Assembly (NCBI GenBank): GCA_021732285.1
Contig: JAKFVH010000223.1
Coordinates: forward strand, 1 to 48,286
Origin: Reyranella sp.
GTDB lineage: Bacteria; Pseudomonadota; Alphaproteobacteria; Reyranellales; Reyranellaceae
DNA: 48,286 bases
Direction: 5' to 3'
Shown: positions 21,309-30,664 of the stretch, piece by piece
Layout: every line of letters begins with the position of its first letter
How positions within the stretch are numbered: position 1 is the first letter of the stretch
Made by a program: the position numbers and the translations under genes
Notes under the pieces: generated by a model
What the model was told of the DNA's origin: nothing
Databases searched by the model: none
What the model saw: only the letters and a program-made list of their open reading frames with translations

Positions 21309-23465
21309 CTAAGCCGCGCGCTTCTGGCCGCGTTGGCGCAGGATCGACAGGATCTCGGCGGCGGCGGCCGGGATGTTGGTGCCGGGGCCGTAGATGGCGG
21401 CGACTCCCGCCTTCTTGAGGAAGTCGTAGTCCTGGGCAGGGATGACGCCACCCACCACGACCAGCACCTCCGAGCCGCCCTGCTTGGCGAGCTCCTCGAT
21501 GAGCTGCGGCACCAGGGTCTTGTGGCCGGCCGCCTGGCTCGACACGCCGATCACGTGGACGTCGTTTTCGATGGCCGCGCGCGCGGCTTCCTCCGGCGTC
21601 TGGAACAGCGGACCAATATCGACGTCGAAGCCCAAGTCGGCGAACGCCGTGGCGATCACCTTGGCGCCGCGGTCATGGCCGTCCTGGCCCATCTTCACGA
21701 CCATCAAACGAGGCCGTCGGCCTTCCTCCTCGGCGAACGACGCGATCTCGGTGCGGATACGCTCCAGCCCCTGATCGCCCTCCCATTCGCTGGCATAGAC
21801 GCCGGCGATGGACCGGATGGTGGCTTGATAACGTCCATAGACGCCTTCCAGCGCGGACGAGATCTCGCCCACCGTGGCGCGCGCGCGCGTGGCTTCGATG
21901 GACAGCGTCAGCAGGTTGCCCGTGACGTTGCGCGCCGCATCGCCCAGCGCTTTTAGCGCGGCAACGCACTTTGCTTCATCGCGGCTGGCGCGGATCTTGT
22001 TCAGGCGGCTGACCTGGGACTCGCGCACCATGTCGTTGTCGACATCGAGGATTTCGATGGCGGGCTCTTCCTTCAATTGGAACTTGTTGACGCCGACCAC
22101 GACCTCATCGCCGCGATCGATGCGCGCCTGCTTGCGCGCGGCCGCCTCCTCGATGCGGAGCTTGGGCATGCCGGCCTCGACCGCCTTGGTCATGCCGCCC
22201 AGCGCCTCGACCTCGGCGATGAGCTTGCGCGCCTCGGCGATCAGGCTCGAGGTCAGGGCCTCGACGTAGTAGCTGCCGGCCAGCGGGTCGACGACCTTGG
22301 TGACGCCGGTCTCGTGCTGGAGGATGAGCTGCGTGTTGCGGGCGATGCGGGCCGACGCCACGGTCGGCAGCGCAATCGCCTCGTCGAACGAGTTGGTGTG
22401 CAGCGACTGCGTGCCGCCCAGCACCGCCGCCATCGCCTCGTAGGCGGTGCGGATGATGTTGTTGTAGGGGTCCTTCTCGGTCAGCGACACGCCCGAGGTC
22501 TGGCAGTGCGTGCGCAGCGACAGCGAATCGGCCTTCTTGGGCTCGAACGGCTTTATGAGCTCGGCCCACAGGTAGCGCGCGGCGCGGAGCTTGGCCGCCT
22601 CCATGAAGAAGTTCATGCCGATGCAGAAGAAGAACGAGAGCCGCGGCGCGAAGGCGTCGATGTCGAGGCCCTTGGCCTTGGCGGCGCGCACGTATTCGAG
22701 CCCATCGGCAAGAGTGAACGCCAACTCCTGGACAAGCGTCGCTCCCGCCTCCTGCATGTGATAGCCGGAAATCGAGATCGAGTTGAACTTGGGCATGTGC
22801 TGCGCGGTGTGCTCGATGATGTCGGCCACGATGCGCATGGAGGGTCCGGGTGGATAGATGTAGGTGTTGCGGACCATGAACTCCTTGAGGATGTCGTTCT
22901 GGATCGTGCCCGAGAGCTTGTCCTGCGGCACGCCCTGCTCCTCGGCGGCGACGATGTAGCCCGCCAGCACCGGCAACACGGCGCCGTTCATGGTCATCGA
23001 CACGCTCATCTTGTCGAGCGGGATGCCGTCGAACAGGATCTTCATGTCCTCGACGGAATCGATCGCCACGCCCGCCTTGCCGACGTCGCCGACGACGCGC
23101 GGATGATCCGAATCGTAGCCGCGGTGGGTGGCGAGATCGAACGCCACCGACAGGCCCATCTGGCCGGCCGCGAGGTTGGCGCGATAGAACTTGTTGCTCT
23201 CCTCGGCGGTCGAGAAACCGGCGTACTGGCGCACCGTCCACGGGCGGCCGGCATACATGGTGGCCTTGGGGCCGCGGGTGAACGGCGGGAAGCCCGGGAT
23301 GGAACCGACTGACTCGAGGTTCTCGAGATCGGCCGCAGTGTAGAGCGGCTTCACCGGGATGCCCTCGGGGGTCATCCAGTCGAGCGACGACAGGGGCTTG
23401 TCGCGCAGCTCCTTGGCGGCGAGCTTTTCCCAGTCGGCCGGGGTCTTCTTCGGAAAGTCAGCCAT
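21309..23465 (-). CDS. scpA: Methylmalonyl-CoA mutase (adenosylcobalamin-dependent)
   Basis: A 718-residue single-chain mutase of the MutB/ScpA large-subunit type that interconverts (R)-methylmalonyl-CoA and succinyl-CoA, the last step of propionyl-CoA use. The N-terminal half is the TIM barrel ([43 protein letters not shown]). The C-terminal cobalamin domain has [20 protein letters not shown], with the D-x-H-x-x-G histidine that replaces the lower ligand, then [11 protein letters not shown] and [13 protein letters not shown]. The ATG at 23465 begins [20 protein letters not shown]; no small-subunit gene is next to it, in line with a homodimeric enzyme. Its chaperone meaB is at the window's left edge, not adjacent. 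mutB is an alternative name. No cobalamin riboswitch was seen upstream. Confidence 0.96.
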   Translation of the reverse strand: MADFPKKTPADWEKLAAKELRDKPLSSLDWMTPEGIPVKPLYTAADLENLESVGSIPGFPPFTRGPKATMYAGRPWTVRQYAGFSTAEESNKFYRANLAAGQMGLSVAFDLATHRGYDSDHPRVVGDVGKAGVAIDSVEDMKILFDGIPLDKMSVSMTMNGAVLPVLAGYIVAAEEQGVPQDKLSGTIQNDILKEFMVRNTYIYPPGPSMRIVADIIEHTAQHMPKFNSISISGYHMQEAGATLVQELAFTLADGLEYVRAAKAKGLDIDAFAPRLSFFFCIGMNFFMEAAKLRAARYLWAELIKPFEPKKADSLSLRTHCQTSGVSLTEKDPYNNIIRTAYEAMAAVLGGTQSLHTNSFDEAIALPTVASARIARNTQLILQHETGVTKVVDPLAGSYYVEALTSSLIAEARKLIAEVEALGGMTKAVEAGMPKLRIEEAAARKQARIDRGDEVVVGVNKFQLKEEPAIEILDVDNDMVRESQVSRLNKIRASRDEAKCVAALKALGDAARNVTGNLLTLSIEATRARATVGEISSALEGVYGRYQATIRSIAGVYASEWEGDQGLERIRTEIASFAEEEGRRPRLMVVKMGQDGHDRGAKVIATAFADLGFDVDIGPLFQTPEEAARAAIENDVHVIGVSSQAAGHKTLVPQLIEELAKQGGSEVLVVVGGVIPAQDYDFLKKAGVAAIYGPGTNIPAAAAEILSILRQRGQKRAA

Positions 23466-23517
23466 GATGCAAAGTATGTAACGCAAAGAGGCGGTTTTGC
23501 CACCCCCGCCTCTGTCA

Positions 23518-23553
23518 CCTCCCCCGTCATACGGGGGAGGCTGGGAGGGGGAA
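23518..23553. repeat. Dispersed repeat, copy A (inverted relative to copy B)
   Basis: CCTCCCCCGTCATACGGGGG at 23518-23537 is itself a near-palindrome, followed by AGGCTGGGAGGGGGAA. The same unit occurs in reverse orientation at 23622-23658. Located about 50 nt upstream of the mutase start. Confidence 0.75.
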
Positions 23554-23621
23554 GGCACCAGTCATGGTGTATGCCGGGAAGAGATCATGACGTCGGAATG
23601 TTCGACACCGCCTGTGAGGCT

Positions 23622-23658
23622 CTCCCCCTCCCTGCCCTCCCCCGTATGACGGGGGAGG
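23622..23658. repeat. Dispersed repeat, copy B (inverted relative to copy A)
   Basis: CTCCCCCTCCCTGCCCTCCC followed by CCGTATGACGGGGGAGG is the reverse complement of copy A with a few differences. The two copies are about 70 nt apart and could pair into one large hairpin in the 232-bp gap between the mutase start and the stop of the next minus-strand gene (23698), where a terminator function is possible. Nothing else is seen in the gap. Confidence 0.75.
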
Positions 23659-23697
23659 AAAAGAGCGGTCGCAGGCCCCTCCGGCTCTTTCCTGGCT

Positions 23698-24165
23698 TCA
23701 CCTCAGGGTGCGACGCACAAGCTCCAGGTCGGCCTGGCAGCTCAGGCTGAACTTCACGAAAGGATCGGGATCGGGACTCTTGGACAGTGACTCCCGCGCC
23801 AACTGCCGCAGCTTGATACTAGGCTTCAGCAGGACCTCGACGATGGCCTTGAGTACCTCTTCCGCCTCGCCGGCGATGTGGGCCGGCGCGAACAGCCTCA
23901 TGCGATTGATCAAGCCGATCAGATGCTGCTCATCGCCGCCCAGTTCGAGGTCGTCATGCGTGTAGGCGTTCAGCAGCAACTTCGAGGCGCTCACCAGGAA
24001 ATCGGCATAGATCGTCTCCCGCTTGGTGACCTCATTGGCGACCCGCTGCAGGCGCTCCTCGGAGCGCTGGGTGTAGACGGCGACGGCGAGCGAGGCGCCG
24101 CCGCCGATCAGGGCGCCCAGGAGGCCCGAGACCTGGCTCAGGATGGCAGCGGCATCGACAGACAT
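23698..24165 (-). CDS. Membrane-anchored helical protein of unknown function
   Basis: A 155-residue protein with one N-terminal transmembrane helix (VSGLLGALIGGGASLAVAVY) followed by a mostly helical cytoplasmic domain starting TQRSEERLQRVANEVTKRET. The pattern (short N-tail, membrane helix, then a QR..E..KRE..YADFL-type helix) is common in small proteins of unknown role. The ATG at 24165 has GGAGGCAAC before it and overlaps the RND permease gene by 28 nt, so the gene is probably translated with the efflux operon; whether it serves the pump is unknown. Confidence 0.65.
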   Translation of the reverse strand: MSVDAAAILSQVSGLLGALIGGGASLAVAVYTQRSEERLQRVANEVTKRETIYADFLVSASKLLLNAYTHDDLELGGDEQHLIGLINRMRLFAPAHIAGEAEEVLKAIVEVLLKPSIKLRQLARESLSKSPDPDPFVKFSLSCQADLELVRRTLR

Positions 24166-27100
24166 GTTGCCTCCGGCTCCGATGCGGGCAGCTCCTGGGG
24201 CCGCTTTACGCGGAACCAGATCACATAGAGCGCCGGCAGGAATACGAGGGTGAGCACGGTCGCGACCGCCAGGCCGCCCATGATGGCGTAGGCCATGGGT
24301 CCCCAGAAGATGGTCGGCGCGATCGGGATCATGCCGAGAATCGCCGCCGCGGCGGTGAGCAGGATCGGGCGGAAGCGATGCATGGTGGCCTCGATGACGG
24401 CTTCCCAGGCTTCTTTTCCATGCGCCCTCTCATGCTCGATCTGGTCGATCAGGATCACCGAATTGCGCGCGATCATGCCGACCAGGGCGAGCACACCCAG
24501 GAGCGCCACGAAACCCAAAGGCTTGTCGGCGATCAGCAGCGCGGCCACAACGCCGATGAGACCGAGCGGCGCCACGCTCAGCACCAGGAACAGGCGGCTG
24601 AAACTCTTCAGCTGGATCATCAGCACCGTGAGCATCAGGACCAGCATCAAAGGCACGACGGCTGCGACCGACACCTGGCCCTTGTCGCTTTCCTCGACCG
24701 TGCCGCCGTTATCGATGCGGTAGCCGTACGGCAGGCTGGCGTTCAGCGCCTCGATCTTCGGCGCCAGGGCCTGAAAGACGGTGGCGGCCTGAATGCCGGG
24801 CACGACGTCGGCCTGCACCGTCACGGTGGGCCTGCGGTCGCGCCGCCAGACGATGGGATACTCCTGGCCGTACTCGACGGAAGCGATCTGGCCGAGCGGC
24901 ACGGTCTTGCCGTTGGGCAGCGGCACCTGCAGCGTGCGCAGCGTGGACATCGACATGCGCTGCTCGGGCGAGGCGCGCACAACCACGTCGACGAGATGGA
25001 TGCCGCTGCGCAGCTCGGTGGCGGTGATACCGGACACGACCGTGTTCAGCGACTGGGCGAGATCCTGGGAGCTAAGGCCGAGCAGGCGCGCCTCGTCCTG
25101 GTCGACGCGGATGCGGACCGTGCGGGCCGGCTCCATCCAGTTGTAGTTGACGTTCCAGGCATCGGGATCGGCCCCGACGATCTCGGCGACCTTGAAGGCA
25201 ATGGCCCGGACCTGGTCCGGCCGCGGCCCACTCACGCGGTACTGCAGCGGCCAGCCGACCGGCGGGCCAAGCTCCAGCGGGTAGACGCGGCCGATGACGT
25301 TGGGGAAGTCGCTCGCCAGCGCCTTTTCGAGCTTGGCCTTCACGCGGTCACGCTGCTCCAGCCCCTTGGTCACGATCACGGCCTGGCTGAAGAAGTCGTT
25401 GGGCAGCTGCACGTTGAGCGGCAGATAGAAGCGCACGGCGCCGCGCCCGACGTAGGTGCTCCAGTGGTCGACGTCGGAATCGCCTTTCAGCAGCGCATCG
25501 AAGCGGGCCGAAGTCTCGCGGGTGGCGTAGATCGACGCGTTCTCCGGCAGCTGCATGTCCACCAGCAATTCGGGCCGGTCAGAGGACGGGAAGAACTGCT
25601 GTGGCACGTAGCGCATGGCGACCACGGAGAGTCCGCACACGCTCACCGTGACGAGAAGCGTGATCCAGCGCCAGCGCATCGCCAGCTCGAGGAACCGGCG
25701 AAAGGTGCGCAGGATCGGGCCGGGCTCCTCGGAGTGCGCGACCTTGGGCTTCTTGAGGATCCAGACGCCGAGCAACGGCGAAAACACCACGGCAACGATC
25801 CACGATGCCAACAGCGCGATCGCGACCACCGCGAAGATCGAGAAGGTGTACTCGCCCGCGGCACTGTGGGCGAAACCGATCGGCACAAACCCGGCGACCG
25901 TGACCAGCGTGCCGCTCAGCATGGGAAAGGCGGTCGAGGTATAGGCGAATCCCGCGGCCTGCTCCTTGTCGTCGCCGCGCTCGAGCCGCGTCACCATCGA
26001 TTCGACCGTGATCATGGCGTCGTCGACCAGGAGGCCAAGAGCGATGATGAGCGCGCCGAGCGAAATGCGCTGCAGGTCGATGCCGGTGAAGCTCATGACC
26101 GTGAAGACGACGGCCAGCACCAGCGGGATCGACAGCGCCACGACCGCGCCGGCGCGAACGCCGAGGCTGAGCAGGCTGACGCCCAACACGATGGCAATGG
26201 CCTCCCACAGGGCTTCCATGAATTCGTCGACTGCGTGCTCGACGGTCAGTGTCTGGTTGGCGACCAGCGTGGGCTCGATGCCGACCGGCAGGGTCTCGGT
26301 GATCCGCGCCATGGCTTGGGCGACGTTGTGTCCAAGGGTCATGATGTCGCCGCCCTTGCGCATGGCGATGGCGATGCCGATGCCCTGCTGGCCATTGACG
26401 CGGAACATCGGCTGCGCCGGATCGGCGGGCCCGCGCGTCACCTGGGCGATGTCGCCCAGACGGATCGTGCGGCCTCCGGCCACGAAGTTGATGTCGAAAA
26501 TATCCTTCTGCGACCGGAACGCGCCGGAGACGCGAACCAGGATCTTCTCCTTATCGGTCTGAACCACGCCTGCCGGCGTGACGGAATTCTGGCTCTTGAG
26601 CGCATCGATCAGCTTGGAGCGGTCGATGCCGAGGCCGGCCAGCTTTTCGTGCGAGAACTCGACATACACGCGCTCGTCCTGGGCACCCAGGATGTCGATC
26701 TTGGAGATGTCCGGCAGCTCGAGCAGCTGCTTGCGGACGTCGTGCACGTAGTCGAGAAGCTCGCGGTCGGAGAAGCCGTTGGCAGTGAAGCCGTAGACAA
26801 TGCCGTAGGTGTCGCCAAACTCGTCGTTGAAGCCGGGTCCGATGACGCCTTGTGGAAGCGTTCCGGCAATGTCGCCCACCTTCTTGCGCACCTGGTACCA
26901 GATGTCCGGTACGTCGGCCGGCGGCGTGGAGTCCTTCAGGTTCACGAAGATCGTGGCGCGGCCGGCGCTGGTGTAGCTCTTGACGTAGTCGAGGCTCGGC
27001 GTCTCCTGCAGCTTGCGCTCCAGCCGGTCGGTGATCTGCTCCAGGGTGTCGTGGACCGTAGCCCCGGGCCACTCTGCCGCCACCACCATGGTCTTGACGG

Positions 27101-27230
27101 TGAAGTCGGGATCCTCGCTGCGGCCGAGCTTGAAGTAGCTGCCGATGCCCGCGATCACGATCATCAGCATGAAGTAGGTCACGAGCGAGCGGTGCCGCAG
27201 TGCCCATTCGGAGAGGTTGAAGCCTTTCAT
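24138..27230 (-). CDS. RND-family efflux permease
   Basis: A 1030-residue resistance-nodulation-division transporter. It begins MKGFNLSEWALRHRSLVTYF and has the typical two halves of one plus five helices with two large periplasmic loops. The proton-relay aspartates are visible in TM4 (IIALGLLVDDAMITVESMVT), and the second half has ARNSVILIDQIEHE. This subfamily (short TM12 tail, LGRSEDPDF near residue 40) is the AcrB-like branch common in proteobacteria and often exports dyes, drugs or lipophilic compounds. It overlaps the adaptor gene by ATGA. No outer-membrane TolC-type gene is adjacent, so a shared channel is needed. The whole run follows a TetR gene on the same strand. Confidence 0.93.
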   Translation of the reverse strand: MKGFNLSEWALRHRSLVTYFMLMIVIAGIGSYFKLGRSEDPDFTVKTMVVAAEWPGATVHDTLEQITDRLERKLQETPSLDYVKSYTSAGRATIFVNLKDSTPPADVPDIWYQVRKKVGDIAGTLPQGVIGPGFNDEFGDTYGIVYGFTANGFSDRELLDYVHDVRKQLLELPDISKIDILGAQDERVYVEFSHEKLAGLGIDRSKLIDALKSQNSVTPAGVVQTDKEKILVRVSGAFRSQKDIFDINFVAGGRTIRLGDIAQVTRGPADPAQPMFRVNGQQGIGIAIAMRKGGDIMTLGHNVAQAMARITETLPVGIEPTLVANQTLTVEHAVDEFMEALWEAIAIVLGVSLLSLGVRAGAVVALSIPLVLAVVFTVMSFTGIDLQRISLGALIIALGLLVDDAMITVESMVTRLERGDDKEQAAGFAYTSTAFPMLSGTLVTVAGFVPIGFAHSAAGEYTFSIFAVVAIALLASWIVAVVFSPLLGVWILKKPKVAHSEEPGPILRTFRRFLELAMRWRWITLLVTVSVCGLSVVAMRYVPQQFFPSSDRPELLVDMQLPENASIYATRETSARFDALLKGDSDVDHWSTYVGRGAVRFYLPLNVQLPNDFFSQAVIVTKGLEQRDRVKAKLEKALASDFPNVIGRVYPLELGPPVGWPLQYRVSGPRPDQVRAIAFKVAEIVGADPDAWNVNYNWMEPARTVRIRVDQDEARLLGLSSQDLAQSLNTVVSGITATELRSGIHLVDVVVRASPEQRMSMSTLRTLQVPLPNGKTVPLGQIASVEYGQEYPIVWRRDRRPTVTVQADVVPGIQAATVFQALAPKIEALNASLPYGYRIDNGGTVEESDKGQVSVAAVVPLMLVLMLTVLMIQLKSFSRLFLVLSVAPLGLIGVVAALLIADKPLGFVALLGVLALVGMIARNSVILIDQIEHERAHGKEAWEAVIEATMHRFRPILLTAAAAILGMIPIAPTIFWGPMAYAIMGGLAVATVLTLVFLPALYVIWFRVKRPQELPASEPEATCLSMPLPS

Positions 27231-28357
27231 CAGCCGTCTCCCAGCAGGCGGACCTTCTGGCCCGGACGCAGCATCTGCACGCCGGCGGTGACCACGACGT
27301 CGCCCTTCTCGAGCCCGCGCGAGATCACAACGCCGGCCGCGTCGTAGCGCAGGACGTCGACGGGGCGCAGCGACACGGTCTCTGTCTGGCGATCGACCAC
27401 CCAAATCGCTGGATGGTTGTCGCCTTCGGTGAGCGCGCTTGCCGGGACAGCGATGCCGGCCGGCGCCGCGAGCTTGATGCGCCCGGTGACCGTCGAGCCG
27501 AGCTTCATGCCGTCTGGTGGATTGTTGATGCCGACCTTGACCTGGAAGGTGCGCGTGTTGGAATCGGCCTGGAGCGCCACCTGGCGCACATAGCCCGTGG
27601 CCTGCACCTGCGAGGCGTCGCCGAGGGCGAGCACGACGGCCGGGTCTCGCGGGCCGGTCCGGATGAGCTGCTCGGGGATGTCGAAAACGGCATCGAGCTT
27701 CGCCATTCCGGCGAGCTGCACGATCGTCTGTCCCGCCTTCACGACCTCACCTGCATCGGCACCAGTTGCCGTGACTGCGCCCGCACTGTCGGCGCGGAGC
27801 ACCGTGTAGCCCAGTCGGTCCTCGGCAATGTGGTGCTGTGCCTCGGCCGACTCGACCTGGGCTTCCGCCGTGCGCAGGCCTTCCTGGGCGTCGTCGAACT
27901 TGGCACGCGAAGTCCAGCCGCCCTTCAGCAGCTCCTGCTGACGCCCAAAAGCGAGCCTTGCCTGGGTCAATGTGGCCTGCGCCGAGGCGAGGTTGGCCCG
28001 GGCGGAGCGCAGCGAGTTTTCTTCGTTCTGGGAGTCGAGCTTGGCCACGATTTGGCCGGCCGCGATGACGTCTCCCAGACCGGCCTGGCGCTCGATGATC
28101 CGCCCGTCGAGACGGAATGCCAGGTTGACCTGGTCTTGAGCGCGAATCTGGCCGGTGAAGGAAACGGTCTCGCCGTCGGCCTGCGATTCAACCGTGATCG
28201 TGCGAACGGGACGCGGATCGGGCGTACGCGCGACTTTCTTGCTGCAGCCTGCAACAGACGCTGCGACCAGGATCAACGTTGCCGAGACCATGACGGTCCG
28301 CAATCGGCCGCTACGCCGGACCGGCAAGGCGTCCGCAGGCACAATCTTGATGCTCAT
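27230..28357 (-). CDS. RND efflux periplasmic adaptor (membrane fusion) lipoprotein
   Basis: A 375-residue adaptor with a lipoprotein signal (VMVSATLILVAASVAGC; acylated C38), a biotinyl-lipoyl-like domain (VNLAFRLDGRIIERQAGLGD), a helical hairpin (about 110-180), and a beta-barrel and membrane-proximal domain (TGYVRQVALQADSNTRTFQV). It links the RND permease to an outer-membrane channel. GAGGAGAAACTC gives a strong ribosome binding site, and its stop overlaps the permease ATG. It is 42 nt downstream of the tetR stop, so tetR, adaptor and permease probably share a transcript. Confidence 0.92.
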   Translation of the reverse strand: MSIKIVPADALPVRRSGRLRTVMVSATLILVAASVAGCSKKVARTPDPRPVRTITVESQADGETVSFTGQIRAQDQVNLAFRLDGRIIERQAGLGDVIAAGQIVAKLDSQNEENSLRSARANLASAQATLTQARLAFGRQQELLKGGWTSRAKFDDAQEGLRTAEAQVESAEAQHHIAEDRLGYTVLRADSAGAVTATGADAGEVVKAGQTIVQLAGMAKLDAVFDIPEQLIRTGPRDPAVVLALGDASQVQATGYVRQVALQADSNTRTFQVKVGINNPPDGMKLGSTVTGRIKLAAPAGIAVPASALTEGDNHPAIWVVDRQTETVSLRPVDVLRYDAAGVVISRGLEKGDVVVTAGVQMLRPGQKVRLLGDG

Positions 28358-28398
28358 GAGTTTCTCCTCAAAAAATGGCGGGCCGCCGTCGTCAGCGA

Positions 28399-29046
28399 TC
28401 AGCGCGAATGGGCAGCGGCATGGCGCGCAGCCGCCTCGGCATGCCGTGCCGCCTCACGCGGCGTGCAGCCGATAGCGCGAAGGATCGCGCTCACGATGTC
28501 GGAGAGCACGGCGTCGTCGATCCGGCGCTCGGCGAGATCCTGCGCGGCCTGCCGGCCGATGGCCGTCACGATGCGCGCGGCCAGTTCGACCGACGGCACC
28601 GCCAACAGGTCAGCAGCGTGCGCGTCCGCCAGGTCCTGGCGCAGGTGCGCCTGCATGGCGTTGGCGACGTCGGGGATCTCAGCTGCCGCCCGGGCCACCA
28701 GCCGCGCCTGTGCCGGCGAGCGAGCGAGGTCGCGCAGCAGGATGGCGAGAGCCGTGGCCACGCGCGTCAGCGGATGGTCGGCTGCAAGGCGGGCGGGCTG
28801 CAAACGCCGGTCGAGCTCCTCGGTCAGCGCCTCGCCAAGGGCCGCCTCCAGCGCGCCAAGGTCTGCGAAGTGCACATAGAACGTACCCTTCGCGAGGCCG
28901 GCGGCCTGCATGACCGCATCCACCGTCACCGGCGCCGCCTTGGGGGCGGCGTAGCAGGCGCGCGCCGCTTCCAAAATCGCGGCCCGCGTGCGGTTGCGCT
29001 TTTCCAAACCTATTTCTGCTCGTCGCTCGAGGTTCACTCGTGCCAT
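28399..29046 (-). CDS. TetR-family transcriptional regulator
   Basis: A 215-residue regulator with an N-terminal TetR HTH (RTRAAILEAARACYAAPKAA, then VDAVMQAAGLAKGTFYVHFA) and a helical ligand domain rich in alanine. ATG 29046 (MARVNLERR) is preferred to an upstream in-frame start because AAAGGAAAC precedes it. A 30-bp palindrome at 29068-29097, 22 nt upstream of the ATG, is the obvious operator, so autorepression with co-repression of the downstream efflux genes is likely. A similar operator lies upstream of the patatin-ADC-bdhA run, suggesting a wider role. The ligand is unknown. Confidence 0.88.
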   Translation of the reverse strand: MARVNLERRAEIGLEKRNRTRAAILEAARACYAAPKAAPVTVDAVMQAAGLAKGTFYVHFADLGALEAALGEALTEELDRRLQPARLAADHPLTRVATALAILLRDLARSPAQARLVARAAAEIPDVANAMQAHLRQDLADAHAADLLAVPSVELAARIVTAIGRQAAQDLAERRIDDAVLSDIVSAILRAIGCTPREAARHAEAAARHAAAHSR

Positions 29047-29067
29047 GTGAGTTTCCTTTGACTGACT

Positions 29068-29097
29068 GATCAAAATGACTGTATAGTCATTTTGATC
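29068..29097. promoter_or_regulatory. TetR operator of the efflux operon (30-bp palindrome)
   Basis: GATCAAAATGACT (29068-29080) is a perfect inverted repeat of AGTCATTTTGATC (29085-29097) around GTAT. It lies between the bdhA stop (29116) and the tetR ATG (29046). A GTCAATATGAA element at 29103-29113 follows, which recurs at 31996-32006. Confidence 0.85.
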
Positions 29098-29115
29098 TTT
29101 TGGTCAATATGAATG

Positions 29116-29892
29116 TTATTGCATATGCCAGCCGTGGCTGACCACGACCGACTGGCCGGTAAGGGCGTTGGAACCGAATGAGGCAAGGAACAAGGTCGTT
29201 TCCGCCACGTCTTCGACGGTGGTGAACTCGCCGTCGACGGTCTCCTTGAGCATGACGTTTCGGATCACTTCCTGCTCGGAAATGCCGAGTTCGCGAGCCT
29301 GCTGGGGGATCTGCTTGTCGACCAACGGAGTGCGCACGAATCCGGGGCAAACGACATTGACACGCACTCCCCGCTTGCCCGCTTCCTTGGCGACGACCTT
29401 GGCGAGCCCGATCAAGCCGTGCTTGGCCGTGACATAGGGCGCCTTCAGCACCGACGCCTCTTTCGAGTGGACGGAGCCCATGTAGATGATGCTTCCCCCT
29501 CGACCGAGCGCGTGCATGTGCCGCAAAGCCGCTCGGGTCGTCAGGAAAGCTCCGTCGAGGTGGACGGCAAGCAGTTGCCGCCATTTGCCGAAGTCGAACT
29601 CTTCGATCGGCGCGACCGACTGAATGCCGGCATTGGAAACCAGGATGTCGACCTGGCCCAGCAGCGCGACGGTCTTGGCAAAGCAGGCCTCGACCTGTGC
29701 CTCGTCGGTAACGTCGACCGCAATGCCGATGGCGCGCTCGGTGCCCAGCTCCTTGGCCACCTCATCGGCGCGCTCCTGATTGTGGTCGGCGATCACGACC
29801 CTGGCCCCTTCACGGACGAAGAGCCTGGCAATCTCCTTGCCGATGCCGCTTCCCGCACCGGTGACGACGGCAACCTTGTTCTTGAGACGCAT
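29116..29892 (-). CDS. bdhA: 3-hydroxybutyrate dehydrogenase (short-chain dehydrogenase)
   Basis: A 258-residue classical SDR: cofactor loop TGAGSGIG at 11-18, NAG motif at 87-89, and catalytic S140 (IIYMGSVHSKEAS), Y153 and K157 (APYVTAKHG). The segment MGSVHSKEASVLKAPYVTAK and the HGWHMQ C-terminus are those of D-3-hydroxybutyrate dehydrogenases, which oxidise 3-hydroxybutyrate to acetoacetate with NAD. ATG 29892 is behind CGGAGAT. It is third of the patatin-like - acetoacetate decarboxylase - bdhA run (gap 4 nt to the decarboxylase). In Legionella and others a patatin gene is paired with bdhA for PHB use, which supports the call. Confidence 0.87.
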   Translation of the reverse strand: MRLKNKVAVVTGAGSGIGKEIARLFVREGARVVIADHNQERADEVAKELGTERAIGIAVDVTDEAQVEACFAKTVALLGQVDILVSNAGIQSVAPIEEFDFGKWRQLLAVHLDGAFLTTRAALRHMHALGRGGSIIYMGSVHSKEASVLKAPYVTAKHGLIGLAKVVAKEAGKRGVRVNVVCPGFVRTPLVDKQIPQQARELGISEQEVIRNVMLKETVDGEFTTVEDVAETTLFLASFGSNALTGQSVVVSHGWHMQ

Positions 29893-29896
29893 GGCA

Positions 29897-30652
29897 CTAT
29901 CTCCGATCGATTGGTTGTTGCAGGTAGTCATGGACGACCTTGCCCAGGCCCAGGGTCAGGTCGGCGATGATGTGGGTCGCTGACAGGACCTCGAGCACCG
30001 GAAGCTCCGCGACGGGTGCCAGCGCATGGGCGTGAAGATCGAGAGCACCGGGACCGACCCAGGCACCCTTCAGCTCGATGTCTTGCAGACTGTATTCCAC
30101 CAGCTCGCAGATCCGCGGGGTTCCATCGACGTCCGGAATGATCTTGAGCAGGAAGTTCGGCGCTGCGAGCGAAGCCTTCACGGCGGCGACGTCCGCAGGC
30201 GCGTACTTGTATCCCATCGTTCCGGTGGCGACACGAACCGGGCCGTAATCCAGGGTGCCGACGAGCGTATCGACTTCAACGCGCAAGGAAGGATCGGCGA
30301 GCTTCTTGGGGAAGCCCCACAGTTCGCGACCGGCGGCGATCGGTGGCTCGTCGTTCAAGAACATGCAGTGCGCGTAGGCACCCTTGCGGCCTTCGAACGA
30401 CACCGGGATGACCTGACCGCTCTCCGTATAATCGCCGAAGCCAGTCGAATCGGGCATGCGGATGAACTCGTACTTGACCACCGCCTCTTCGACCTGCAGC
30501 GGCTCGGGCACGAGCTCACGCAGTTTCCGTGGGTCGGTCCGGTAGGCGATGACCAGGTATTCCCTCTGCCGAAAGCGGTACGGGCCCGGCGGGTAGGCGG
30601 GGCTGGTGAGCGGCATCGCGAAGGCGCGCCTTCGCACGTCACACTGCATCAT
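29897..30652 (-). CDS. adc: Acetoacetate decarboxylase
   Basis: A 251-residue acetoacetate decarboxylase-family protein. The Schiff-base lysine pair is seen in [12 protein letters not shown] (two adjacent lysines, the first acting on the pKa of its neighbour), and the pattern ending [11 protein letters not shown] is typical. It would convert acetoacetate, the product of BdhA, to acetone and CO2. ATG 30652 (or ATG 30649) follows GAGGAGATGG; the patatin stop is 13 nt upstream. The enzyme gives the run an outlet for ketone bodies from PHB. A broader ADC-family substrate is possible. Confidence 0.88.
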   Translation of the reverse strand: MMQCDVRRRAFAMPLTSPAYPPGPYRFRQREYLVIAYRTDPRKLRELVPEPLQVEEAVVKYEFIRMPDSTGFGDYTESGQVIPVSFEGRKGAYAHCMFLNDEPPIAAGRELWGFPKKLADPSLRVEVDTLVGTLDYGPVRVATGTMGYKYAPADVAAVKASLAAPNFLLKIIPDVDGTPRICELVEYSLQDIELKGAWVGPGALDLHAHALAPVAELPVLEVLSATHIIADLTLGLGKVVHDYLQQPIDRR

Positions 30653-30664
30653 TGTCCATCTCCT

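Noticed and set aside
23466-23697. Cobalamin riboswitch upstream of methylmalonyl-CoA mutase
   Set aside because: The 232-bp gap holds the paired inverted repeats but no B12-box-like conserved sequence that I can recognise.
24378-27347. Plus-strand open frame of 989 residues antisense to the RND permease
   Set aside because: The minus-strand RND permease is clear; the antisense frame has no recognisable motif.
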